From Gammaproteobacteria bacterium 45_16_T64 (GTDB lineage: Bacteria > Pseudomonadota > Gammaproteobacteria > Pseudomonadales > Ketobacteraceae): 64,000 nt of DNA. The translations under genes were made by a program, and so were the position numbers. How positions within the stretch are numbered: position 1 is the stretch's first letter; the number at the start of each line of letters is the position of its first letter. The stretch lies in NCBI GenBank assembly GCA_002162955.1, contig MABD01000055.1, forward strand, positions 62,001 to 126,000, in the 5' to 3' direction. The notes under the pieces were generated by a model that was not told the DNA's origin, made no database searches, and saw only the letters and a program-made list of their open reading frames with translations. Of this stretch, positions 54,352-63,704 are shown piece by piece.

Positions 54352-55113
54352 CTAATCACACGAAGAACCGATAGGGTAGTCAGAAAATAGCAGTTCGAAG
54401 TAGCCATAAAATCCATCACAGTCTAGATACCATGGCGAATCGCTATCATCCACCCGATACACTTTCACGGAAGAAATAGCATCATTGTAATGTCTTATAA
54501 ACGAGCTATTGCTACTATAGGTCTCTGACCACCCACCGGATATTACAATACCAAAAAACACCACTTGATGATCATCAAAATTGTCATCTTCATATATTTT
54601 TAGTACATATCCATCTGGCACTTTTAACGAACTGATATCGTCATTTTTCATCCCTCGCCGCTGCAAATCCGACAACGTGAAATTCCCTTCGGGAAGCTTT
54701 ACGGAATAGCCACCATAGTTACCATGCTGATACATTGTGGTGATATTGTCATCACTCACATCATCGTTTACGATATTGGCATTATCAATCGTGTAAAGAA
54801 TACGATAGGATCCGTTTCCTTCTTTGTATTCAACGGTTTGTTTCCATAAATCTAATTTTATTCCAACTGACCCTCTCTTTAGATAGACCGACCATTCGTC
54901 TCGCCCTATTTCGTCGAAATGATGAGCGCCGTCCGAATTTCTTTCGATCCATTTTTTACTTCCATGGTCTACAAAACTACCAGATCCACTACTATAAGTC
55001 AGATCGTATAAAGACCCTCCTTTCACTTCAGACACGGCATAGCTTGAAAATCCAGCAGTGCAACATACAAGGCCAATGAATGAGGCGCCCTTAACAAGTG
55101 ATTCAATTTTCAT
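54352..55113 (-). CDS. Secreted beta/gamma-crystallin-fold protein
   Basis: A 253-residue protein, signal peptide to about residue 26. Residues 140-215 form a beta/gamma-crystallin-like module (YQHGNYGGYSVKLPEGNF, then NDDISSLKVPDGYVLKIYED), with Asp/Asn positions that can bind calcium. The N-terminal half is beta-rich and unidentified. The C-terminus has two cysteines. AGGAG lies upstream. Function unknown; structural or inhibitor-like roles occur in the family. Confidence 0.75.
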   Translation of the reverse strand: MKIESLVKGASFIGLVCCTAGFSSYAVSEVKGGSLYDLTYSSGSGSFVDHGSKKWIERNSDGAHHFDEIGRDEWSVYLKRGSVGIKLDLWKQTVEYKEGNGSYRILYTIDNANIVNDDVSDDNITTMYQHGNYGGYSVKLPEGNFTLSDLQRRGMKNDDISSLKVPDGYVLKIYEDDNFDDHQVVFFGIVISGGWSETYSSNSSFIRHYNDAISSVKVYRVDDSDSPWYLDCDGFYGYFELLFSDYPIGSSCD

Positions 55114-55194
55114 TTTCTGATCTCCTTTTTATAAACAAGGTTTTGAGAGCAAAAAATTGTAATTAAATCCCGATTATTCGTAAATACGACAGAT

Positions 55195-55214
55195 GTCATA
55201 TGACGTTTGTCATA
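55195..55214. promoter_or_regulatory. Nested GTCATA palindromes upstream of crystallin gene
   Basis: GTCATATGAC (55195-55204) overlaps TATGAC-GTTT-GTCATA (55199-55214). It lies about 80-100 bp upstream of the crystallin-fold gene and may be a regulator site. Confidence 0.4.
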
Positions 55215-55300
55215 GTCAATCATCAACGCATTAAATAGACTATTGTTCGATCAGAAAGAAAGGAGATAACCGTAAGGCATGATAGCCGTGGGTAAAGACA

Positions 55301-55990
55301 TCACGTAACACAACGTCTTCGACGAAGCCAAATGGTACTCAAACAGCCCAGTACTATTAACGTACTAGTGCTAGGTTCTGAAACGCTATTCACCTGTGAA
55401 CCAACGGCATTAAATAACCAAGTACCAAAATCAGCATGCTCTAATGATGCATCAATGGGACGCTGACCAGATTCCACTCCACCAAAATTGGTTCCATTAT
55501 TCACTAGTAATCCAACAAGTCCAATACCGGCCATTGCAGGGTCAAGATCATGAGACAAATACCCCCACGTTCGAGTTACTCCCCAATTTGGCGAAATTGC
55601 TTGATAAGTATGCCCAAAATCAATCACAAAACTCTTAGCAATCAATCCATAGCCAGAACTATATTCATCAGTATCTATATATCCATTGCCGTTTGTATCA
55701 ACAGTCATTGCTGGCAAACCATATGCACTTAATAACCCCACGTACTGCGCTGAATCAACCGATTGAAAACCTTGATCAGTAACCCAAGAACTTACAACCG
55801 CATCATTATATGACATGCCTTGGGTCGCAACGGGAGATAACCACTGATTCCCTACATCATCAACTATTACCGTTTCTCCACTCAATGTCGTAGATGACCA
55901 ACCAAGCGGAAGAGCATGGATCAACGGCGAATACAAAGTTAGACCCAAAAACAGTAAGCTTATAACTTTTATCACAATCATTCTTTTCAT
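55301..55990 (-). CDS. PEP-CTERM sorting-domain exported protein
   Basis: A 229-residue protein with signal peptide (LGLTLYSPLIHA). The middle is rich in Gly, Ser and Asn with no recognised domain (WSSTTLSGETVIVDDVGNQW at the N-terminus). The C-terminus is a PEP-CTERM signal: SEPST, a hydrophobic helix (LIVLGCLSTIW) and LRRRR. It probably depends on an exosortase encoded elsewhere. Upstream is a sigma-54-like promoter. Confidence 0.85.
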   Translation of the reverse strand: MKRMIVIKVISLLFLGLTLYSPLIHALPLGWSSTTLSGETVIVDDVGNQWLSPVATQGMSYNDAVVSSWVTDQGFQSVDSAQYVGLLSAYGLPAMTVDTNGNGYIDTDEYSSGYGLIAKSFVIDFGHTYQAISPNWGVTRTWGYLSHDLDPAMAGIGLVGLLVNNGTNFGGVESGQRPIDASLEHADFGTWLFNAVGSQVNSVSEPSTSTLIVLGCLSTIWLRRRRCVT

Positions 55991-56051
55991 AATCTTTATC
56001 GATAGTTGGCATTGTATGCCAACACAACAACGTTTCTATCAGAAGATTAAC

Positions 56052-56066
56052 GCAATATTCACGCCA
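56052..56066 (-). promoter_or_regulatory. Sigma-54-like promoter of the second PEP-CTERM gene
   Basis: On the minus strand TGG-N8-TTGC (TGGCGTGAATATTGC), 62-76 bp before the start codon at 55990. Same spacing as the site before the first PEP-CTERM gene. Confidence 0.6.
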
Positions 56067-56284
56067 CCCGTTCAAACCCCGGACTTTTCAACGTGTTATA
56101 GTTTCTCAAAAACTGGGCTTAACTACATGTGTAAAAAACACTGACACATCGCAATGAAAGCGAATATAAAATTCAGCAATATTGATATCAATCAAAAAAC
56201 TGATTGGAATAAGCTTTAACATTAACGCTATATCACGCGATCCCGACCTTGATTTCATGAGCATAAAGACATGATTTTTTTGAG

Positions 56285-57055
56285 CTATTGCGACTGTGAT
56301 AGGCCATATTTTTGCAAGATTATTCTCCACGCATTATTACCTGATAAGCCCTTGGTAAAGGCAGTGATAAATACATATTCTGATTGTAATTTTTTCGTCA
56401 CCAAAAGATGACGACTATAAGAAAATAGAGGCGTTTCTGAAAGGTGCAATTGTCCATCCAACTGCATATTCTTAATATGATAACCCAACTGTGATTGGGG
56501 CATTGTCGTCACATCAATTCGTTGATGCAGTATTTTTTTTAGATTCTGAACTTCTGTACGTGCGTTAACTCGAATGATCTCCTTTCTCTCCATTGCCACC
56601 ATCAGCCCTGGGTATCGCCTTCCCAAAAGACCGCCAAATAACAACCCTTTTAGCGACCCTGCGCTTCCATCAAATTCCACCCTTCGATCGGTGCCCGAGA
56701 TAATTTCATTTCTATCCGTAAGAATCACCGGTCCCCATAGGTATTTCGTTTTCGCGTTCTCCCCCATCCAAGCCCAATTCACAAACAACACAATGCCCTG
56801 CTCACCCTCCTCCAGTTGCGAATCTAGTCGCTTACGAGGGTAAATCATCACCTGAAATTGATAATCTCCTTCTACATGGCCATTCAGCAGCTCGACAAAG
56901 TCATAGACCAAACCCTGGCCTTCGCCAGTAACAAAAGGAGGCATATCATAATATGTCCACGCGTTTATTATTCTTTCCGCAGCGTGACTGCTTACCGGAA
57001 AAACAAACAACAATATCAAGCACTTGTTTATAAAAAGCTTAATTACATTCCACAT
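56285..57055 (-). CDS. Periplasmic solute-binding-like protein
   Basis: A 256-residue protein with signal peptide (LLFVFPVSSHA). SBP_bac_3-like pattern: WTYYDMPPFVTGEGQGLVYD, then YPRKRLDSQLEEGEQGIVLF. Similar in type to the protein at 29257-30051, and also without an ABC permease. Probable sensory or scavenging role. Confidence 0.75.
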   Translation of the reverse strand: MWNVIKLFINKCLILLFVFPVSSHAAERIINAWTYYDMPPFVTGEGQGLVYDFVELLNGHVEGDYQFQVMIYPRKRLDSQLEEGEQGIVLFVNWAWMGENAKTKYLWGPVILTDRNEIISGTDRRVEFDGSAGSLKGLLFGGLLGRRYPGLMVAMERKEIIRVNARTEVQNLKKILHQRIDVTTMPQSQLGYHIKNMQLDGQLHLSETPLFSYSRHLLVTKKLQSEYVFITAFTKGLSGNNAWRIILQKYGLSQSQ

Positions 57056-57103
57056 TTTTATGGCCCCGCCAGAAAAAAATAGGAAAAGATAGCTTACGTT
57101 AGC

Positions 57104-57550
57104 TTAGCACTCCTCATGCAATTCTTTTAGCGCGCGTTCTCTTACTGCCATAATCAACGTAAGTGCTTTGTTCACCTCTGCCTCCGAATGATGAATCATA
57201 TCCTGATCGAGATTCGCTACCCCAGTTTTACGAAAGGCGATCTTTAATTTCTTACCGGAATCACTCAGGCGCACAAAAACATTACGACGGTCTTCTGTAC
57301 CATGCACTCGCTCCACATATCCCTTCTTCACCAAACCGTCCACTTGCCGGGTTAAGGTTGACGAATCTTTTACCGACCACTGCCCCAGCTCACCAAGGGT
57401 TTGATTATCCCTATCCCATAGTTGATTCATCAGTACTGATTCTTCAGGGGTAAGGTTTATGCCTGCACGCTTAATCCGTTTAGCCGTAACCTGGCGCAAG
57501 ATGTTTCCCGTCTTAGTAATGTGATAGGTCAGTGAATCTGTAATATCCAT
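57104..57550 (-). CDS. MarR family transcriptional regulator
   Basis: A 148-residue MarR protein: TLGELGQWSVKDSSTLTRQV as recognition region, wing VHGTEDRRNVFVRLSD. It is divergent from the Rieske oxygenase gene, with a palindrome between them, so it probably represses that catabolic pair. Confidence 0.9.
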   Translation of the reverse strand: MDITDSLTYHITKTGNILRQVTAKRIKRAGINLTPEESVLMNQLWDRDNQTLGELGQWSVKDSSTLTRQVDGLVKKGYVERVHGTEDRRNVFVRLSDSGKKLKIAFRKTGVANLDQDMIHHSEAEVNKALTLIMAVRERALKELHEEC

Positions 57551-57627
57551 GGTATCTCGCGATCAGTATCAATTTATGGCCAGCATAGCACATATCTGTG
57601 TAATGCAATATTTGTAGTTGAAAGTAT

Positions 57628-57640
57628 CTGTATTATACAG
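57628..57640. promoter_or_regulatory. 13-bp palindrome between MarR and Rieske genes
   Basis: CTGTAT-T-ATACAG, extending with one mismatch to about 19 bp. A related CTGTGTAAT half-site occurs at about 57597-57605. Candidate MarR operator controlling both divergent genes. Confidence 0.55.
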
Positions 57641-57709
57641 GTATAGTGAGTTAACTGCGTATACCGCGAATAGATTAAGAAAGCCAAACTAGGCAAAGAG
57701 AGAGCAATC

Positions 57710-58828
57710 ATGACTGTAGAAGCAAAAGCCACAGGCGCCGAATACGGCCTCGGCCCACACACCTTCCCTAGAGGATGGTTTGTTATCGCTGAAGCGAGCG
57801 AGTTGAACAATGGCGCCATCGGCGTCGAGTTCTTTGGCAAGGAAATGGCGTTGTACCGTGGCACCAGTGGCCGCGTAGTACTACTCGATGCGTACTGTAA
57901 ACACATGGGGACTCATCTAACCAAAAGCACCTCAGCCCATGTAGTCAGCTCTGGCGCACAAATTGTAGGGGACTCCATTGTTTGCCCTTACCATGCCTGG
58001 AAATACGGTCCCGACGGCACCTTAGAAGATATTCCCTACGATAATATTTGTCCTAAGTCAGGGTCACTAGACGCGTACCCGGTAAGAGAAGTGATGGGCT
58101 GCATCTTGATGTGGCATGACGAAGAAGGTGGGGCGCCAGATTATGAGGCACCTTATCTACCGGCCTGGGAAGCTGAGAACACCGTGCATTGGGAGCTTGA
58201 TCACCTTGGAGAAATCCCTCTGCATAATATCGAGATTTTGGACAATATCTGCGATATCCATCACCTCGGCCCCACTCACGGAGCACCCTGTGAATACTTT
58301 GAAAACGAATTTGTTGATGAAGTAGTGATTCAGCGCCAAGGGGGGTTCTTAGATTTGTATCAATCACATTTGGATACCGTTACTTGGTATACCGGTCCTG
58401 GCATCTTGCTATCAAAGCAAACCTTCGCAGGTATTGTGATGTTCGAATTTATTGCAGGAACCCCCGTGAAAGATGGTGTAACGAAAGCATGGCACGGCGC
58501 ACTTTGCTATGCAGCCAACACACCGCCCACGGATGAAGACATCGCAACAGCTCGAGCCCTTCAAGCGGGAGTACTGGAAGCGTTTGCCACAGACTTCCAA
58601 ATTTGGACGCATAAAAAGCCTGCTCTTACCGTGATGCAAACACCCAAAGATGGAAATTTCCGAGCGGTGCGTAAATGGATGAAACAATTCTATATGCCAC
58701 GGGATGAAGCAAAACTGCTACAGGAAAAAATGAACGGCGTGGTACCGGTGAAAGGTTTTCCACAACCCTCGAAGGTAGCCCGTGAAGCAGGCTTTGAAGA
58801 CGACTGCTTTAAATCCTTCAAGCCATAA
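57710..58828 (+). CDS. Rieske-type oxygenase terminal component (KshA-like)
   Basis: A 372-residue protein. Rieske [2Fe-2S] ligands: Cys63-x-His65 (YCKHMGTHL) and Cys92-x2-His95 (CPYHAWKYG). The mononuclear iron motif is DNICDIHHLGPTHG. Overall it resembles 3-ketosteroid 9-alpha-hydroxylase oxygenase (KshA) and relatives that oxidise sterols. No reductase is adjacent. GAGAGAG precedes the ATG. It is followed 20 nt later by a thioesterase. Confidence 0.85.
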   Translation: MTVEAKATGAEYGLGPHTFPRGWFVIAEASELNNGAIGVEFFGKEMALYRGTSGRVVLLDAYCKHMGTHLTKSTSAHVVSSGAQIVGDSIVCPYHAWKYGPDGTLEDIPYDNICPKSGSLDAYPVREVMGCILMWHDEEGGAPDYEAPYLPAWEAENTVHWELDHLGEIPLHNIEILDNICDIHHLGPTHGAPCEYFENEFVDEVVIQRQGGFLDLYQSHLDTVTWYTGPGILLSKQTFAGIVMFEFIAGTPVKDGVTKAWHGALCYAANTPPTDEDIATARALQAGVLEAFATDFQIWTHKKPALTVMQTPKDGNFRAVRKWMKQFYMPRDEAKLLQEKMNGVVPVKGFPQPSKVAREAGFEDDCFKSFKP

Positions 58829-58848
58829 CCAATACGGATACCCTTATC

Positions 58849-59637
58849 ATGCTAACGGAACAATTAGTCTTAGAAAAAACCAGCGATGGTACCTATCAAC
58901 GGCAATGTGATCGCGTATGGTGGGGGCAGGGCTCACTATTGGGTGGTTATGTTCAGTCCCTTATGTTGTCAGCAATGACACAAGAGCTGCAAGATGAGAC
59001 AAAACCCGCGCTAACATTACACACACAGTTCCTACGCCCCGTGACGGATGAATCGATTCGCATCGATGTTGTCGTAGAACGCTCTGGTCGTAAGCTTAGT
59101 AATTTACGCGCGTCGTTATATTGCGGTGATCGATTAGCGGTGGTGTCCTCTGGGTTGTTTGGCCAACAAACAGCAAGTCATGATTTTTGCGCCATTGAAA
59201 TGCCCCGCTATCCGAAGATTGGCAGTACCGAATCGGCACAATTACCTAACGTCGGTTTGGATGCACACAATCATTTCGATTTCTTTCCGCGTATTGGAAG
59301 CTTCGAACGCGATAAGGGACAAGCCCATGTTGCCGGTTGGTTACAACCGTCCTGGCAACATACGTTAAATAACGAGTTGCTGGCATTAGTGGCGGATCTC
59401 TGGGTACCGGCGGCATTTCATTATTGGCCCAGCAATATTGGCGTAGTCGGACTGGATAGCTATATTCAATTTAGAAGCAACCCTAACCAATTACGTGATA
59501 ATAACGAGCCATTACTTTTAAGCTTAGATACTAAACAAGCCAGTAATGGCTATGTGGATGAAGATGGGTTGATTTGGAGTAGCTCAGGTGAATTGCTGTG
59601 CCAATATCGACAGATGCGTTTAGTACTGGATATGTAG
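58849..59637 (+). CDS. Acyl-CoA thioesterase family protein (TesB-like double hot-dog)
   Basis: A 262-residue double hot-dog protein: WWGQGSLLGGYVQSLMLSAM, LHTQFLRPV, and a second half with VADLWVPAAFHYWPSNIG. Acyl-CoA thioesterase activity is likely. It is co-transcribed with the Rieske gene and suggests breakdown of a hydrophobic CoA substrate. Confidence 0.82.
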   Translation: MLTEQLVLEKTSDGTYQRQCDRVWWGQGSLLGGYVQSLMLSAMTQELQDETKPALTLHTQFLRPVTDESIRIDVVVERSGRKLSNLRASLYCGDRLAVVSSGLFGQQTASHDFCAIEMPRYPKIGSTESAQLPNVGLDAHNHFDFFPRIGSFERDKGQAHVAGWLQPSWQHTLNNELLALVADLWVPAAFHYWPSNIGVVGLDSYIQFRSNPNQLRDNNEPLLLSLDTKQASNGYVDEDGLIWSSSGELLCQYRQMRLVLDM

Positions 59638-59687
59638 AAGCGTGCCTATCTGTTTCTTACATATCCAGCATGTTTCCTTCTATCGAT

Positions 59688-61331
59688 TTATACGCAAGCT
59701 TCTTGTTCTGCTGTAGAGACTTGCTGGAGGGCTGCCGACTTAATCATGTCCGCAGCCTTTTCCCCAATCATAATACAGGGTGCATTGGTGTTTCCGCCAA
59801 CAAGACTTGGCATGATTGATCCATCAACAACACGCAACGAATTAATTCCATGAACTCGAAGCTCCTCATCAACCACAGCCATCTCATCGTTAAGCGGCCC
59901 CATTTTACACGTACCCACTGGATGGTATTGCGTGTCTGCCCGGTTGCGAATGTCCAGCTCTAGTGCGGCATCGTCATTCTTTGATACTGGATAGAGCATC
60001 TTTTTTCTGGACTTATCAAATGGCGTATCAGTCAATATACGCTGCATCTTTTTTGCACCTTGCAATAAGATCTCCATATCATTGAGGCTGTCAAAGTAGT
60101 TCGGATCAATCAACAACGAATCTTCCGGGTTTGTTGTATCTAACATTACGCTACCTTTGCTATTGGGGCGAAGTAACGTGATATGACAGCTATACCCATG
60201 ACCGAAATTTATTTTTCTCGCATGATCATCTACAATGCCAGCAACCCACACCAGCTGAAGATCGGGGATCGATACTTCTGGAGATGACTTAAAAAAAGCG
60301 CCAGATTCAGCAATAGTGCTGGTCACCTTGCCGGTTCGATGCTTCTTCCATTGAAAAATGGATTTAAGTATCTCTATTCCCCCGCGAATAGAAATACCAA
60401 ATGTATCGGATTGGCTATCGGTGGTAAATGCTTGCACGTAATCAATATGGTCCTGAAGGTTTTTTCCAACGCCCGGTAAATTTTTGACAACATCGATCCC
60501 CTTCTCCCTCAAGTGATCTGCTGGGCCGACACCTGATAACATGAGCAGCTGAGGTGAACCAAATGCACCACTACTTAGCACCACTTCACGCTGCGCTGCT
60601 AGCGTTAGTGTTGCGCCATCTTTTTTATAGCGAACACCCACAGCCCTGTCGTTTTCAATCAGCACTTTCTCTGTTAAAGCCCCCGTAATAACCGTTAAAT
60701 TTGGACGAGATATATTTGGTGTTAAATAGGCTTTAGCCGCACTACAGCGTTCACCATTAACCACCGTTCGCTGATACATAAACGAACCCTCCTGCGTCGC
60801 ACCGTTGTAGTCCGGGTTAAGCGGTATACCATTCTTTATACAAGAATCAATAAATACATTATTCAGCTTACTAGCATGGGTTTCATTCGAGACATTCAGT
60901 GGGCCACCCTGACCGTGAAATTCATCGTTAAAGACCTCATTATGTTCAGCCTTTTTAAAATAGGGCAGCACCTCATTATAACTCCACCCCTTGTTCCCGA
61001 GGCTTTGCCAATAGTCAAAATCCCATTGATGCCCTCTCACATAGAGCATGGCATTGGTCGATGAGCTTCCCCCTAACGTTTTCCCTCTTGGTTGGTAGCC
61101 TTTACGTCCGTTAAGCCCTTTTTGCGGCACGGTTTCAAACGCCCAATTATTGATTTTGGTAGGTAACATTGCAGCTGCGCCCAATGGGGCGTGTACTAAC
61201 GGGCTTGTATCTGGCCCACCAGCCTCTAGGAGGCACACCGAAATGTCTGGATTTTCAGATAATCTGGCGGCCAATACGCAACCTGATGACCCAGCCCCAA
61301 CAATAATATAATCAAACACAGCATTACTCAT
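59688..61331 (-). CDS. GMC family FAD oxidoreductase (choline dehydrogenase-like)
   Basis: A 547-residue GMC protein: FAD loop VGAGSSGCVLAARLSE, PROSITE motif GGSSSTNAMLYVRGHQWDFD, and C-terminal active-site segment QYHPVGTCKMG and SIMPSLVGGNTNAPCIMIGE. It oxidises an alcohol, perhaps an aliphatic or sterol-type one. It is divergent from an AraC regulator that may control it. Confidence 0.92.
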   Translation of the reverse strand: MSNAVFDYIIVGAGSSGCVLAARLSENPDISVCLLEAGGPDTSPLVHAPLGAAAMLPTKINNWAFETVPQKGLNGRKGYQPRGKTLGGSSSTNAMLYVRGHQWDFDYWQSLGNKGWSYNEVLPYFKKAEHNEVFNDEFHGQGGPLNVSNETHASKLNNVFIDSCIKNGIPLNPDYNGATQEGSFMYQRTVVNGERCSAAKAYLTPNISRPNLTVITGALTEKVLIENDRAVGVRYKKDGATLTLAAQREVVLSSGAFGSPQLLMLSGVGPADHLREKGIDVVKNLPGVGKNLQDHIDYVQAFTTDSQSDTFGISIRGGIEILKSIFQWKKHRTGKVTSTIAESGAFFKSSPEVSIPDLQLVWVAGIVDDHARKINFGHGYSCHITLLRPNSKGSVMLDTTNPEDSLLIDPNYFDSLNDMEILLQGAKKMQRILTDTPFDKSRKKMLYPVSKNDDAALELDIRNRADTQYHPVGTCKMGPLNDEMAVVDEELRVHGINSLRVVDGSIMPSLVGGNTNAPCIMIGEKAADMIKSAALQQVSTAEQEACV

Positions 61332-61463
61332 ATTTAGCCCCCAAGCTATTCATTGTCTTATTTCCTGTTGTTGACTCTATTCGGTTTAGTCACCTTTTCC
61401 CATGTTGAAGTTCTCCATTTTTTTTGTTAATTTCGGACATCATCAAAATAGAACAAAACAACA

Positions 61464-62468
61464 ATGACAATAAGGCATTCTATTAACGGTTTGGTTGAAA
61501 TACTCTCTTGGATGGAATCTAGGGGGCATGAGCGCGATAGCCTGCTTACGGGCACACATATCTCTGCCGAGCGCTTATCGGACCCAGAAGCGACGCTCAG
61601 TAACCAAGAAGAGCTTAGGTTTTACCAGAACCTTCATGATGTCTCTACCGATAACAGTATCTATCTGCAAGCCGGCCTTCATCTCAATATCAGCTCTTAC
61701 GGGCTATGGGGGCTCGCGCTACTCAGTAGCCCAACCATAGGCAAAGCGATCGAATTCGGCATTCAGTACATCGCATTTAGCTACACCTACAACACGGTGA
61801 CCTTTTCACACGATAACACTAACGCCCGGCTTCAAATCCATAGCAAGCCATCATTAGGTACACTCGAGCAACCGATGGTTGAGCGAGACATCTCAGCTAT
61901 CTACAAAATATTTACAGCACTCACACAAAAAAAAGACCCAATCCAAGAAATACAGGTCACCTGGGAGAGTAGAGACAAGCAGGAACCGCAACAATACCAA
62001 CGATTATTTCAGTGCCCTATTCGTTTTAATTGCGTAGAGAACAACGTGCTCTTTGACCCAGCTATCGTGAATCATGCACTACCTCAAAACAACCCATTAA
62101 CCGTAAAGATGTGCCAACAATATCTCGACCAACGATTACCAACAATTGCCTCCGAAGATTCCGCCACGGAACACGTTACACAGTATTTTATACATACTCC
62201 CGCTTACAAGCTAAACTTGGAAGACTGCGCAAAAGAGCTCGATCTTAGCTCTCGCCACCTGGCTAGAACACTTAAAAATGAGGGGGCTTCATTCAAGGAG
62301 TTGATGGAGCAATGGAAATTATCATTGGCAAAACGTTACTTAAGCCAAACCAATATGACACTAGAGGAAATCGCCGAACGCTTGGGGTATAGCGACGCCG
62401 CCAACTTCAGTCATGCGTTTAAGCGCTGGACAGGAATGCCACCGAGGAAATATCGAGGTAACCATTAA
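61464..62468 (+). CDS. AraC family regulator (OruR/ArgR-type N-terminal domain)
   Basis: 334 residues. An arabinose-binding-like/AraC_binding_2 N-terminal domain (residues 15-200), then a C-terminal AraC HTH (DLSSRHLARTLKNEGASFK and EEIAERLGYSDAANFSHAFK). It is a likely activator of the divergent GMC gene. The gene ends in a 14-bp tandem repeat. Confidence 0.9.
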   Translation: MTIRHSINGLVEILSWMESRGHERDSLLTGTHISAERLSDPEATLSNQEELRFYQNLHDVSTDNSIYLQAGLHLNISSYGLWGLALLSSPTIGKAIEFGIQYIAFSYTYNTVTFSHDNTNARLQIHSKPSLGTLEQPMVERDISAIYKIFTALTQKKDPIQEIQVTWESRDKQEPQQYQRLFQCPIRFNCVENNVLFDPAIVNHALPQNNPLTVKMCQQYLDQRLPTIASEDSATEHVTQYFIHTPAYKLNLEDCAKELDLSSRHLARTLKNEGASFKELMEQWKLSLAKRYLSQTNMTLEEIAERLGYSDAANFSHAFKRWTGMPPRKYRGNH

Positions 62469-62498
62469 AAGGTAATCATTAAAAGGTAATCATTAAAA
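62457..62498. repeat. Three tandem 14-bp repeats at the AraC 3' end
   Basis: Unit GGTAATCATTAAAA, three copies (62457-62470, 62471-62484, 62485-62498), the first with one change (GGTAACC). The first copy includes the AraC C-terminal Gly-Asn-His and stop codon, so duplication has added extra stop-containing copies behind the gene. Confidence 0.85.
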
Positions 62499-62531
62499 AA
62501 ACCCGGCAACATTCATTGCAGGGGCTTTTTA
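62494..62531. terminator. Bidirectional terminator between AraC and acyl-CoA dehydrogenase
   Basis: Stem TAAAAAAACCCGGCAA paired with TTGCAGGGGCTTTTTA (three mismatches), six-nt loop ATTCAT region, A-run on one side and T-run on the other, between convergent genes. Confidence 0.55.
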
Positions 62532-62552
62532 AGACACACTATCGAGAAAGGC

Positions 62553-63704
62553 TTATCTTCCTACGATATCACGCGCAATCACTTCTTTCATGATCTCGGA
62601 GCTGCCCGCATAAATCGTTTGTACACGCGCATCACGGTAAAAACGAGAAATCGGATATTCATCCGTATAGCCGTATCCACCGAACAACTGTAGACATTCA
62701 TTAACCATACGCAGCTGCATTTCCGTCGACGCCAACTTCAGCATTGCAGCATCGGTAACCGTCATTTCACTGCTTTCGTATTTAATCATGTACTTTTCAA
62801 GCAATGCTCGGCACATTTCTAACTCAGTACGACATTCGGCAAGCTTGAAACGAGTATTCTGGAATTGGCTCACTGATTGACCAAATGCTTTACGCTCTTG
62901 TACGTAGTCAGCAGTAAGGTCCAATGCACCTTGTGCATGGCCGATTGCCTGAACCGCACACCCTAGACGTTCACGGGGCAACTCTTTCATGAGGTAAACA
63001 AAACCTTTACCTTCTTCACCCAACAACGCACTTGCCGGTAAACGTACATTATCAAAAAACAGTTCAGCAGTATCACTACTGTGCTGGCCCATCTTTTCAA
63101 TTTTCTTACCCGTGGCATAACCCGCAAGTGACGTATCAACCATAAACAAGGAGATACCTTTTGAGCCAGCATTTGGATCAGTCTTAGCACAGACGATAAC
63201 CATGTCTGCATGGATACCATTGGTGATAAACGTCTTAGAACCGTTAAGGATATACTCGTCGCCATCCTTTATTGCACTACTACGCATACCAGCTAAGTCA
63301 CTACCTGCACCCGGCTCAGTCATCGCGATTGCGCCAACCACTTCACCTGTCGCCATTTTTGGTAACCAGTGGTTCTTCTGCTCTTCATTCGCAATGTTAA
63401 GTACATAAGGTGCAACGATGTTTGCGTGGATGTTATAACCCGTCGCTAAACCGTGAAGACCCAAACGAGACATTTCTTCTTGAATCATTTGGCATACATC
63501 AAAACTTGCGCCAGCAGCACCATACTCTTCAGGGAAATCAACCAACAACATGCCGGCAGCACCCATTGTGTTCCACATTTCACGGGGCATTAAGTGGTCT
63601 TTTTCCCAATCTTCATAGTTGGGAAGTACTTCCTGCTCCAAAAAGCGCAATACCATATCGCGGAATAAGGCTATTTCTTCATTTCTTTCGTCGGCTGCAC
63701 TCAT
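62553..63704 (-). CDS. Acyl-CoA dehydrogenase
   Basis: A 383-residue ACAD: MTEPGAGSDLAGM (FAD/substrate loop), FITNG, QLFGGYGYTDEYPISRFYRD and C-terminal IYAGSSEIMKEVIARDI. The catalytic-loop residue at the YEGT position is Ala, as in long-chain and isovaleryl-type members that place the base elsewhere. GAGG precedes the ATG. It catalyses the first beta-oxidation step on an unknown acyl-CoA. Confidence 0.93.
   Translation of the reverse strand: MSAADERNEEIALFRDMVLRFLEQEVLPNYEDWEKDHLMPREMWNTMGAAGMLLVDFPEEYGAAGASFDVCQMIQEEMSRLGLHGLATGYNIHANIVAPYVLNIANEEQKNHWLPKMATGEVVGAIAMTEPGAGSDLAGMRSSAIKDGDEYILNGSKTFITNGIHADMVIVCAKTDPNAGSKGISLFMVDTSLAGYATGKKIEKMGQHSSDTAELFFDNVRLPASALLGEEGKGFVYLMKELPRERLGCAVQAIGHAQGALDLTADYVQERKAFGQSVSQFQNTRFKLAECRTELEMCRALLEKYMIKYESSEMTVTDAAMLKLASTEMQLRMVNECLQLFGGYGYTDEYPISRFYRDARVQTIYAGSSEIMKEVIARDIVGR

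Noticed and set aside
62457-62498. CRISPR-like repeat
   Set aside because: Units are 14 bp and directly abutting without spacers; a simple tandem duplication.
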